A stretch of DNA of 16,298 nt from Prevotellaceae bacterium. Its GTDB lineage: Bacteria; Bacteroidota; Bacteroidia; Bacteroidales; Bacteroidaceae. The stretch is from assembly GCA_022508635.1 (NCBI GenBank), contig JAFLUV010000032.1:1-16298 (forward strand), written 5' to 3'. The position numbers and the translations under genes are program-made. Shown one piece after another: positions 7,165 to 14,673 of this stretch (position 1 is its first letter; every line of letters begins with the position of its first letter). A model generated the notes under the pieces. That model ran no database searches, was not told the DNA's origin, and saw only the letters and a list, made by a program, of their open reading frames with translations.

Positions 7165-8187
7165 TTATTTATGTTGCTTAAATATAATGTGAAGTATGAC
7201 TGGTGCGCCGATGAGTGGCGTGATGACGCTGACGGGAATAATGCTGCCGTCGTGCGGCATTGTGCTCAGAAGATTGCATATCAGTGCAAGATTGGCTCCT
7301 ACAAGCATAGTGGCAGGCAATAGAATGCTGTGCCACGATGTGCCGAGCATCAGTCTGGTCAGGTGTGGCACTGCCAATCCGATGAACGCGATAGGACCAC
7401 AGAAGGCAGTCGTGGTGGCAGTAAGTAGTCCTGTGACGAGCAACAACATCTGTTGTACTTGCCTTGTCTTTATGCCCAGGTTCTCTGCATAGCGGTCGCC
7501 GAGCAGAAGTGCATCGAGGGGCTTGACGAGCAATAGTGCCAGTAGCAGTCCGGAACATAAAAGGGTGCAGAAAACTGGCAACCGTTCCACGCCTACAGAG
7601 GCAAAATTGCCCATTCCCCAAATGACAAAGCTGTGTACCCCCTGTTCTGTGGCAGAGAAATTGAGCAGTTGGATGATGCTGCCGGTAACGTAACTGATGA
7701 TGACACCCGTAATGAGCAGCATCACCTGATTGTGCAACAGCCGGCTAAGCACCATAAGCAATGCCATGACAAACAGTGAACCTGCCATTGCTGCTACGAT
7801 GACAAGCAAATGTCCTCCGAGCGTCAGGTTTCCGACGGAGGCTGTCCCTCCCAGCAAGAGCAGCACGCAAGCTACTCCAAGGTTCGCTCCAGAGTCAATG
7901 CCGAGGATAGAAGGACCTGCCAACGGATTTCGGAAAGCAGTCTGTAACAACAGGCCGCAAGTGCCCAAAGCCGAACCAGTGAGCAAGGCTGTCAGCATTT
8001 GTGGTATGCGTCCTTGCCGCACGATAATGCTCCAGGCAGGATGTCCTTCTGTCTCTCCTCCGCAGACAATATGCCATACTTCGCTGACCGGTATGGATAG
8101 TGAGCCCCACAGCACGTTACTAATGGCAAGCAGGAGAAGCATGGCAATCAGTAAGGAGAGCAGCATAAAATTCTTCTTTGTCATCAT
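7165..8187 (-). CDS. FecCD/BtuC-family ABC transporter permease
   Basis: Inner-membrane permease of 340 residues, strongly hydrophobic and consistent with about ten transmembrane helices; normal length for BtuC/FepD/FecD proteins. The family signature is clear in residues about 57-101: 'VRQGRIPQMLTALLTGSAL', then 'QTAFRNPLAGPSILGIDSGA'. 'GPIAFIGLAVPHLTRLML' near the C-terminal third is the segment that contacts the ATPase in this family. Two adjacent ATG codons (8187 and 8184) could serve as start; the first overlaps the stop of the binding-protein gene as ATGA. It probably works as a homodimer with the ATPase at 6262-7020. Only one permease gene is present, as in BtuCD-type importers. Confidence 0.94.
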   Translation of the reverse strand: MMTKKNFMLLSLLIAMLLLLAISNVLWGSLSIPVSEVWHIVCGGETEGHPAWSIIVRQGRIPQMLTALLTGSALGTCGLLLQTAFRNPLAGPSILGIDSGANLGVACVLLLLGGTASVGNLTLGGHLLVIVAAMAGSLFVMALLMVLSRLLHNQVMLLITGVIISYVTGSIIQLLNFSATEQGVHSFVIWGMGNFASVGVERLPVFCTLLCSGLLLALLLVKPLDALLLGDRYAENLGIKTRQVQQMLLLVTGLLTATTTAFCGPIAFIGLAVPHLTRLMLGTSWHSILLPATMLVGANLALICNLLSTMPHDGSIIPVSVITPLIGAPVILHIIFKQHK

Positions 8188-9278
8188 AGGAGGCTGAAGT
8201 ATTGATAGTTCGGCGTTATTCCAAGTTCGGGATGCAAGATGGCAATAAGGTTCTCCAAAAGGCGTTCGGGATGGAAAGGCGTTTCCTCAAGTATGAGCGC
8301 CTTGGATGTGTCGCACCACCAAATAGGAGCTTTTATGCCTCCAAGTAATGGGGTGTCGGACACTATCTGCTGTCTGTTGAGTTGTCCGTGGTGCTTTATG
8401 AGCCAGATGTCGGCATCTACTGCCTTGTCTATTACTTTTTCTGTACTGAGCGGAATGGCACCTTTACCTTTGAGGTGTGCGAAGAGATATTCTGCTCCGG
8501 CATCAGCATAGAGCTTTGCAGAGGAACTTTCGGATGAAGGAAGCGTCCATTGTCCGCTCCAAGGCATTTCGGGCAGAAGACGAGGTTTGATCTTTGTGTT
8601 GTGAGCCTTGGAACAGAGCATCATATAATGGTGCTCTACAGCATTAAAAATGCTATCTGCTTTTTGAGCCCGGCCTACAAGCCGTCCGTAGAAACGTATC
8701 CATTCCGCACGTCCAAGCGGAGTGCTTTCCATGTAGTCAGCACACCAGATGATAGGAAAGCCGAGTCTCTCCACACGTCCAAGTCCGCCACTATTCTCGA
8801 AAGGGCTTGGCAGTATGGCGTCGGGGTTGAGGTTGATAATCTGTTCCAGGTTAGGTTGCATGCTGTTGCCTAAATTCGTAATGCGCCCCTTGGTAATTCT
8901 TTCCTTGTAATATGGCAGGTTGAAGAACTGAGTGTCGCATATGCCGCCAACGGCACTATCTGCCTGTAACTCGTGGAAAAGTGCGCAGTGTACACTGCTA
9001 AAGACAGCTGCTCGCTGTAATGGTACGATGACGTGGTAGTCAGCATCCGTAGTGATGGCCTGTTTTCCATCACAAAGGCAATAGCGAGCCATCGTTTTCA
9101 GTGTGTCCCAAGGATTGCGAAGTGTCACTTCCGTGTAGTTGGCATACTCCACAATTGTCAGGTTCCTGGCATAGCGTAAATGAAGCGTATCGCCTGTTTC
9201 GGAAGATTCCGCAGAGCGATTGCCTGTGCAGGCAGTTGTCAGGAGAAGGAGTAAGAATAGGTGCAGAGGTTTCTTCAT
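8184..9278 (-). CDS. Substrate-binding lipoprotein of the FecCD-type importer (BtuF/FepB-like)
   Basis: 364-residue binding protein. Residues 1-17 are a lipoprotein signal: two Lys, a Leu run, then TTAC with C17 as the likely lipidated cysteine, followed by a Ser/Glu-rich linker. The rest resembles class III (TroA/BtuF-fold) periplasmic binding proteins of Bacteroidetes. Recognisable pieces are 'IVEYANYTEVTLRNPW' at the N-terminal strand, 'LEQIINLNPDAILPSPFE' (lobe-one binding strand), 'GRAEWIRFYGRLVGRAQKAD' (start of the connecting helix) and 'AKLYADAGAEYLFAHLKGKG' in lobe two. Ligand could be heme, iron-siderophore or cobalamin; no residue seen decides this. The start ATG overlaps the stop of the MurF-Alr gene and its own stop overlaps the permease ATG, so translational coupling is likely. 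Confidence 0.9.
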   Translation of the reverse strand: MKKPLHLFLLLLLTTACTGNRSAESSETGDTLHLRYARNLTIVEYANYTEVTLRNPWDTLKTMARYCLCDGKQAITTDADYHVIVPLQRAAVFSSVHCALFHELQADSAVGGICDTQFFNLPYYKERITKGRITNLGNSMQPNLEQIINLNPDAILPSPFENSGGLGRVERLGFPIIWCADYMESTPLGRAEWIRFYGRLVGRAQKADSIFNAVEHHYMMLCSKAHNTKIKPRLLPEMPWSGQWTLPSSESSSAKLYADAGAEYLFAHLKGKGAIPLSTEKVIDKAVDADIWLIKHHGQLNRQQIVSDTPLLGGIKAPIWWCDTSKALILEETPFHPERLLENLIAILHPELGITPNYQYFSLL

Positions 9279-11704
9279 TTGTCTTCGTAATAGATGCGCT
9301 TTACACGAGGTGCAATGCCGGTCAGAATCTCATAGGGGATGGTTCCGCACCAAGATGCTAATTCCGATGGTGAGAGATCCTCGCCGAAAATGATTGCTGT
9401 ATCGCCTTCATTGCAAGGAATGCCAGTGACATCTATCATGCAGACATCCATGCAAATATTCCCTACATATTCTGCTTTCTTCCCGTTCACTAAACAATAG
9501 CCCTTACGATTACCTAACAGGCGGTTCAGTCCGTCGGCATACCCGATAGGCAGGCTGGCAATGCGGCTGTCACGCTCCAATACAGTGCGACGGCTGTAAC
9601 CTACGCTTTCACCTGCCGGAATGTCGTGTATTTGCAGGATGGTGGTGCGCAGGGTACTGACGTTGTGGATGGTCTCATTGTTACGACTGTTAATGCCATA
9701 AAGCCCAAGTCCAAGCCGTACCATATCGAGGTGCTTGTCGGGGAAACGCTCAATGCCTGCACTATTGCAAATGTGTCGCAGGATAGGGTGGGGGAATGCT
9801 TCCTGTAAAGCTTTACTGCTGGACAGGAAAAGCTGGAACTGATGGTGGGAAAAAGCATCAAATCCTTCCGAGTCGCTGCCCACAAAATGTGAGAAAACAG
9901 AACGCGGAATAAGTGCCGTTTGTCTTTGCAGACGATTGATGAGCTGTGGTAAATCTTTCTCCGGGTCAAAACCAAGACGGTGCATGCCGGTGTCCAGCTT
10001 AATATGAACGGGAAAGTTCGTTATACCTTCGTGTTCTGCTGTACGGATGAGGGCATCGAGCAGGCGGAAGTTGTATACCTCAGGCTCTAACCGATATTGG
10101 AAAAGCGTGCTGAAGCTACTCATCTCGGGATTCATAATCATGATGTTGGCTGTGATGCCTTTCTGCCGAAGCGTTACGCCCTCATCAGCAAGGGCGACGG
10201 CAAGGTAGTCAATGCGCTGCTCTTGCAGCGTCTTGGCAACCTCTACCGCTCCGGCTCCGTATGCATCAGCCTTCACCATACACACCATTTTCGTCTCGGG
10301 CTTCATAAAGGAGCGGTAATAGTTGAGGTTTTCAACGATGGCACTGAGGTTCACTTCCAGAATAGTCTCATGTACCTTCTTCTCCAGACGGTCGGAGATG
10401 CGCTCGAAGTGAAAGCTACGTGCACCCTTGATAAGGATGAGTTGATGCCTGAGTGTAGACAGAAGTCCGTCTTGCAACAACGACTCTGTGTCTGGGAAGA
10501 AATGACAAGAGACAGGTAGATGCCTGAAACAATCCCGATGGGAAGAGACTACTTTTCCAATGGCTATCAGGATGTTAATGCCGCGTTGTTCCAGCATTTC
10601 TGCAAGATGTGTGTAGAAAGTGCGCGGGGGAACGCCGCTTTGCTGTATGTCGCTCAGGATAAGTGTTCGTTGCCTACCTTGTTTCTCGGGGCGACGATTC
10701 ATGAAGTCCAAGGCAATGTCTAAACTGCTCAGGTCACTATTGTAAGAGTCGTTGATGAGTGTACAGTCGTTCTGTCCGTCCTTCACCTCAAGACGCATTG
10801 CAATGGGCTCCAGTGTCCGCAATCTTTCCTCGATGACATCTTCTCCCAGCCCCATTTCCTTGCATACGGCACGGCATAGGGCTTTATTGTTCTCAATAGC
10901 GTTTCCCGTGCTTTGGCAGGCAACGAGCCGGCCTTTCAGCCTGTTTTTGTCTGTCCTGTTACACGCCTTTCGGATACATTCTTCGATAATAGAATTGCCT
11001 GCTGGATAGAAGATAACTTGAGCATCTGCCATGAGCAGGAGTTTTTCGCTGCACTTCTCTTCCATCGTAGAGAAATTTTCTTGATGCGCACTGCCCAAGC
11101 TGGTGAAGACACCTATGGTTGGCTTGATGATGTGTTCCAAAGCAACCATCTCATCTGGCTCCGAGATGGCCGCCTCAAAAATTCCTACCTGACTCTTCTC
11201 CCAAAGCCCCCATATTGAAAGTGGAACGCCAATCTGTGAGTTATAGCTGCGTGGACTGCGGGTAATTGTGAAATCTGGTGCCAAAAGCTGGTAAAGCCAT
11301 TCCTTAACAAGTGTCTTGCCATTACTACCAGTAATGCCAATGATGGGGATGTCGAAGCGTGAGCGATGATATGCGGCCAATGTTTGCAATGCCTGTAGCG
11401 TGTCAGGTACCGTCAGGAAGTCTGCCTTTTCCCAGTCTCCCTCATGGGGGATTTGATTGTTGCTTTCTCCCTGTGGAGAGGCAAAGGGAGGCACTTCGTT
11501 TACGACAAAAGCACGGACGCCCCGCTTGTAAAGTTCGGCAATGTATTGGTGTCCGTCACCTCGACTGGTACGAAGAGCAAAAAAGAGGGTTGACTCGGGG
11601 AAGCAGAGGCTACGGCTGTCCGTCAAGAGCCAGTCTATCTGGCGGGAAGAACAATTCTTGCTTTCTGCCCCTATGATGATTGCTATTTCATGTGTATTAT
11701 ACAT
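9275..11704 (-). CDS. murF-alr: Bifunctional MurF ligase / alanine racemase fusion
   Basis: 809-residue cytoplasmic enzyme joining MurF (adds D-Ala-D-Ala to UDP-MurNAc-tripeptide) to alanine racemase (makes D-Ala, PLP-dependent). The fusion is known in Bacteroidetes. MurF part, about 1-445: P-loop GSNGKT (126-131), SYNSQIGVPLS (153-163), conserved His in GSAHQENF (204-211), and NDSYNS (318-323). Alr part, about 446-809: PLP lysine K478 in MVKADAYGAG, KLDTGMHRLGF (569-579), catalytic Tyr Y703 in VGYSRR, GYADG (721-725) and CMDVCMIDV (751-759). Both active sites look intact, and the length equals the sum of the two families. Residues about 74-92 look like an insertion with unusual hairpin-rich DNA. 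The ligase that would join two D-Ala (Ddl) is not in the window. The gene lies 18 bases after the GSCFA gene and overlaps the binding-protein gene by 4 bases. Confidence 0.95.
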   Translation of the reverse strand: MYNTHEIAIIIGAESKNCSSRQIDWLLTDSRSLCFPESTLFFALRTSRGDGHQYIAELYKRGVRAFVVNEVPPFASPQGESNNQIPHEGDWEKADFLTVPDTLQALQTLAAYHRSRFDIPIIGITGSNGKTLVKEWLYQLLAPDFTITRSPRSYNSQIGVPLSIWGLWEKSQVGIFEAAISEPDEMVALEHIIKPTIGVFTSLGSAHQENFSTMEEKCSEKLLLMADAQVIFYPAGNSIIEECIRKACNRTDKNRLKGRLVACQSTGNAIENNKALCRAVCKEMGLGEDVIEERLRTLEPIAMRLEVKDGQNDCTLINDSYNSDLSSLDIALDFMNRRPEKQGRQRTLILSDIQQSGVPPRTFYTHLAEMLEQRGINILIAIGKVVSSHRDCFRHLPVSCHFFPDTESLLQDGLLSTLRHQLILIKGARSFHFERISDRLEKKVHETILEVNLSAIVENLNYYRSFMKPETKMVCMVKADAYGAGAVEVAKTLQEQRIDYLAVALADEGVTLRQKGITANIMIMNPEMSSFSTLFQYRLEPEVYNFRLLDALIRTAEHEGITNFPVHIKLDTGMHRLGFDPEKDLPQLINRLQRQTALIPRSVFSHFVGSDSEGFDAFSHHQFQLFLSSSKALQEAFPHPILRHICNSAGIERFPDKHLDMVRLGLGLYGINSRNNETIHNVSTLRTTILQIHDIPAGESVGYSRRTVLERDSRIASLPIGYADGLNRLLGNRKGYCLVNGKKAEYVGNICMDVCMIDVTGIPCNEGDTAIIFGEDLSPSELASWCGTIPYEILTGIAPRVKRIYYEDK
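11429..11488. repeat. Hairpin-rich in-frame segment inside murF, possible captured dispersed repeat
   Basis: This segment encodes MurF residues about 73-92 (FASPQGESNNQIPHEGDWE). Two small perfect hairpins lie close together: CCC-TCAT-GGG (11439-11448) and TCTCC-CTGT-GGAGA (11466-11479). A further GGGAGG follows at 11486-11491. Runs of CCTCCC and GGGGG of this kind resemble short GC-rich dispersed repeats I recall from Prevotella and related genomes. From memory, other fusion proteins go from 'FVV.E' to 'F..V.D' without this stretch. That it is an insertion is inference. Confidence 0.4.
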
Positions 11705-11722
11705 TATTATATATGGTCTTAG

Positions 11723-12679
11723 CTAAAGATGAATTCCGTATTTCTCTCTGAGCAACCTGCCTTTCTCCTCCGTTTCCTTACGAAAAGCAATGTAGTCAGC
11801 AGTATCTCCCTGTTTGGGCCGATGCATAAGGGCGGAGCGTATAGAACCATAAAGTTCCAGATATTGCTTCATGGTCTTGTCCATACAATTTTCTGTCATT
11901 CTCTGCCAAATGTAACTTATGGCAGCGGGAGCCGGGTGTATCATGTCATCTGTATAGAAACGATAGTCTCGCAGGTCGTCAAGTAGCAACTCATAGGCAG
12001 GGAAGTAGATCGTCTTTTCTGGATAGAGTTGGCACAGCTCGTCGACAGAGAGCAAAAGTGTTGCCTTTGCAAGCTGGCTGCCGTGAAAGCCATATTTTGC
12101 GTAGCGATATGGGCTGACGGTGAATACTACACGCAGTGCGGGACATTCCTGCCACAACATTTCCAACATATCTTTCAAGGCATTGGTACATGCTTCCTTG
12201 TCCAACGAAACTTCCTCGAAGTGGATACCTGGCATTTTGTGACAGTTTGCCACTGTCATGCCGCTATCCTTCAGTCGGTAGCAAACGTTCGTGCCTAAAG
12301 TGATGAAGAGGAAGTCTGCCTTTCGCAAAGCATCCGCAAGCGACGAGAAGGCATCTTGTACCTCCTTGCGGAGTATGTTTTCCTCGGCAGTACTGAAGAG
12401 CGTCCCTGTCCACCAGCATCGCCATTGCCCGTTAGTCTGGAAAAGTGGGAGCGCGGCAGTGGCGGTGAGAGCTTGGCGCACCTGTACGGCAATGCTCTCG
12501 GGGTTATAGGTTACGCCCAAAGGATTGCAGACGGCATTGAGCCCGTAGCTTTGAAAACGTTCGCCGATGTATTGTGCAAAGCATGAACCAAGCAGCACAA
12601 AACGGTGATGTGCCTGCATCCGGACAGGCCATTGGGGCACGTCTACAATAGTTCGGAAAACGATTCCTTCCTCTTTCAT
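11723..12679 (-). CDS. GSCFA domain-containing protein
   Basis: 318-residue protein of the GSCFA family, named after the motif present here as FVLLGSCFA (residues 27-35). The family is related to SGNH/GDSL hydrolases, and the matching blocks can be seen: S32 in GSCFA as likely nucleophile, N131 in FITLGTN, and D245-x-x-H248 in DDMIHP near the C-terminus. 'VVFTVSPYRYAKYGFHG' (184-200) is also typical. No signal peptide is present, so a cytoplasmic place is likely. Substrate unknown; an esterase-like role is inference from the fold. The ATG at 12679 lies about 20 bases after a predicted transcription start. It is the first gene of the minus-strand operon, 18 bases before murF-alr; the pairing hints at envelope work without proving it. 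Confidence 0.9.
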   Translation of the reverse strand: MKEEGIVFRTIVDVPQWPVRMQAHHRFVLLGSCFAQYIGERFQSYGLNAVCNPLGVTYNPESIAVQVRQALTATAALPLFQTNGQWRCWWTGTLFSTAEENILRKEVQDAFSSLADALRKADFLFITLGTNVCYRLKDSGMTVANCHKMPGIHFEEVSLDKEACTNALKDMLEMLWQECPALRVVFTVSPYRYAKYGFHGSQLAKATLLLSVDELCQLYPEKTIYFPAYELLLDDLRDYRFYTDDMIHPAPAAISYIWQRMTENCMDKTMKQYLELYGSIRSALMHRPKQGDTADYIAFRKETEEKGRLLREKYGIHL

Positions 12680-12705
12680 CCTGTTGAAAACTGAAAATTA
12701 TTGTA

Positions 12706-12713
12706 CAAAAATA
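12706..12713 (-). promoter_or_regulatory. Probable -7 element for the GSCFA-murF/alr-transporter operon
   Basis: On the minus strand these bases read TATTTTTG, an exact fit to TAnnTTTG. Transcription would begin near 12699 and leave a leader of about 20 bases before the ATG at 12679. No clear -33 TTG is seen at standard spacing. AT-rich sequence makes chance matches more likely than for the dxs element. Confidence 0.45.
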
Positions 12714-12735
12714 CATAAAACTCCGCTAAAATGCG

Positions 12736-12743
12736 TAACTTTG
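12736..12743 (+). promoter_or_regulatory. Probable -7 element of the dxs-trkA promoter
   Basis: TAACTTTG matches TAnnTTTG and is identical to the htrA element, also followed by GCA. The predicted start near 12750 gives a very short leader before the GTG at 12766. A TTG lies at 12701-12703, but the gap is longer than usual for a -33 element. Confidence 0.6.
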
Positions 12744-12765
12744 CACATAAAATAGAACTAAAAGC

Positions 12766-14667
12766 GTGAAAGAAGAGTCTTTGGAGCTGTTAAAGAAGAT
12801 ACAAATACCTGCCGACCTCCGGACTTTGCCTATTAAGTCACTGCCGCAAGTCTGCCATGAACTGAGGCAGGAAATTATTCGCGGAATGGCCAACAACCCT
12901 GGTCATTTTGCCAGCGGACTTGGTGTGGTGGAGCTTACTGTCGCCCTGCACTATGTCTTTGACACGCCTTACGATCGTATTGTTTGGGATGTAGGACATC
13001 AGGCAGTCGGGCATAAAATACTGACGGGACGGCGGGAGGCTTTTCCTACTTATCGGCATCTGGGTGGCCTTCGTCCTTTTCCCTCGCCCGATGAAAGCGA
13101 GTATGATACATTTGCCTGCGGACATGCATCCAATAGCATCTCTGCTGCGTTAGGAATGGCTGTTGCTGCACACCAGCGGGGAGAGGACAAACGTAAGGTA
13201 GTAGCTGTGATAGGTGATGGAAGTATGAGTGGTGGACTTGCATTTGAGGGATTGAATAATGCCAGCAGTACCCCAAATAACCTGCTCATCATACTCAACG
13301 ACAATAATATGAGCATCGACCACAGTGTGGGCGGTATGAAGCATTACCTGCACCAGTTGCACACGTCAAGTCTCTACAACAGGGTTCGTTATCGCCTCTC
13401 GCGGAAGCTTGTGAAGTGGGGACTTCTGAGTGAAAAAAGGAGGCGGAAGATACTGCGCTTCAACAACTCTCTCAAGTCGTTGCTTAATGACCAGCAAAAT
13501 ATTTTCGAGGGACTCAACATCCGTTATTTTGGTCCTATTGACGGGCACAATGTCATAGAGCTTGTAGCAACGCTACGGCAGATAAAGGACATGTCAGGTC
13601 CAAAACTTTTGCATCTGCATACCATCAAGGGCAAGGGGTTCCAGGCTGCCGAGCAGAATCCTACGGCCTACCATGCTCCGGGTAAGTATAATCCCGAGAC
13701 GGGCGAACGCCTGAAAGACGATACCAAGGGACTGCCTCCGGCGTATCAGGATGTCTTTGGTGAGACTCTTCTTGAGTTGGCACGAGCCAATGACCGTATC
13801 GTAGGCATAACGCCTGCCATGGCAACTGGTTGTAGTCTTTCTATTATGATGCGTGAGATGCCGGAACGCACTTTCGATGTCGGCATTGCAGAGGGACATG
13901 CTGTCACCTTTTCTGGCGGTCTTGCCAAGGAGGGTCTGATCCCCTTCTGTAATATCTATTCTTCTTTTTCCCAACGTGCTTTCGACAATATTATCCACGA
14001 TGTGGCATTGTGCCGTTTGCCTGTAGTTTTCTGTTTCGACCGTGCAGGACTTGTGGGACAGGATGGGGCAACGCATCACGGTGCTTTTGATCTAGCAGCC
14101 CTGCGTCCCATACCGAACCTTACTATCAGTTCGCCAATGAACGAGCATGAGTTACGCTGTCTTATGTATACAGCTCAATTGCCTGGAAGCGGTTCTTTCG
14201 TTATTCGTTATCCACGAGGTCGCGGTGTCCTGACCGATTGGCGCTGTCCTTTAGAGGTACTTCCGATAGGGCGCGGACGTCTGTTGTCCGAAGGTGATGA
14301 CGTTGCTGTGCTCAGTCTCGGTCCGCTGGGTAACGTCGTAGCAGAGGCTGTGCGTTGCCTTCGGAAGGAGGGACACGCTGTATGGCATTATGACATGCGT
14401 TTTCTGAAACCCATTGACGAGGACATCCTGCAAGCTGTCGGCACACGCTGTCGTTGCATTGTCACGGTGGAAGACGGAGTCATTAGCGGTGGACTTGGAT
14501 CGGCCGTTCTTGAGTATATGGCCGACCACGACCTTCATCCCCAAGTGAAGCGGCTGGGTCTACCTGATCACTTCGTTGAGCACGGTACTCCCGAGGAGTT
14601 GTACCACCTCGTGGGACTTGATGTAGAGGGGATAAAAACGAAGATTCTCGTAAACATGTCAAAATAA
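12766..14667 (+). CDS. dxs: 1-deoxy-D-xylulose-5-phosphate synthase
   Basis: 633-residue thiamine diphosphate enzyme that condenses pyruvate and glyceraldehyde 3-phosphate to DXP, the first step of the MEP isoprenoid pathway. Key parts are present: H47 in GHFASGLG, 'DVGHQAVGHKILTGRR' (75-90), the ThDP motif from GDGS (150-153) to NDN (178-180), the catalytic Glu E376 in DVGIAEGHA, and 'DRAGLVGQDGATHHGAFD' (425-442). The transketolase C-terminal domain closes the protein ('VEDGVISGGLGSAVLEY'). The start is GTG; no ATG lies nearby upstream, and the N-terminus 'LLKKIQIPADLRTLPI' aligns with the family's first residues, so GTG is well supported. Length is usual. It stands 6 bases before trkA and probably shares its transcript. 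Confidence 0.96.
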   Translation: MKEESLELLKKIQIPADLRTLPIKSLPQVCHELRQEIIRGMANNPGHFASGLGVVELTVALHYVFDTPYDRIVWDVGHQAVGHKILTGRREAFPTYRHLGGLRPFPSPDESEYDTFACGHASNSISAALGMAVAAHQRGEDKRKVVAVIGDGSMSGGLAFEGLNNASSTPNNLLIILNDNNMSIDHSVGGMKHYLHQLHTSSLYNRVRYRLSRKLVKWGLLSEKRRRKILRFNNSLKSLLNDQQNIFEGLNIRYFGPIDGHNVIELVATLRQIKDMSGPKLLHLHTIKGKGFQAAEQNPTAYHAPGKYNPETGERLKDDTKGLPPAYQDVFGETLLELARANDRIVGITPAMATGCSLSIMMREMPERTFDVGIAEGHAVTFSGGLAKEGLIPFCNIYSSFSQRAFDNIIHDVALCRLPVVFCFDRAGLVGQDGATHHGAFDLAALRPIPNLTISSPMNEHELRCLMYTAQLPGSGSFVIRYPRGRGVLTDWRCPLEVLPIGRGRLLSEGDDVAVLSLGPLGNVVAEAVRCLRKEGHAVWHYDMRFLKPIDEDILQAVGTRCRCIVTVEDGVISGGLGSAVLEYMADHDLHPQVKRLGLPDHFVEHGTPEELYHLVGLDVEGIKTKILVNMSK

Positions 14668-14673
14668 GTGTAA

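Noticed and set aside
13594..14079. 161-codon minus-strand frame within dxs
   Set aside because: It lies wholly inside conserved dxs catalytic sequence, and its product has no recognisable domain.
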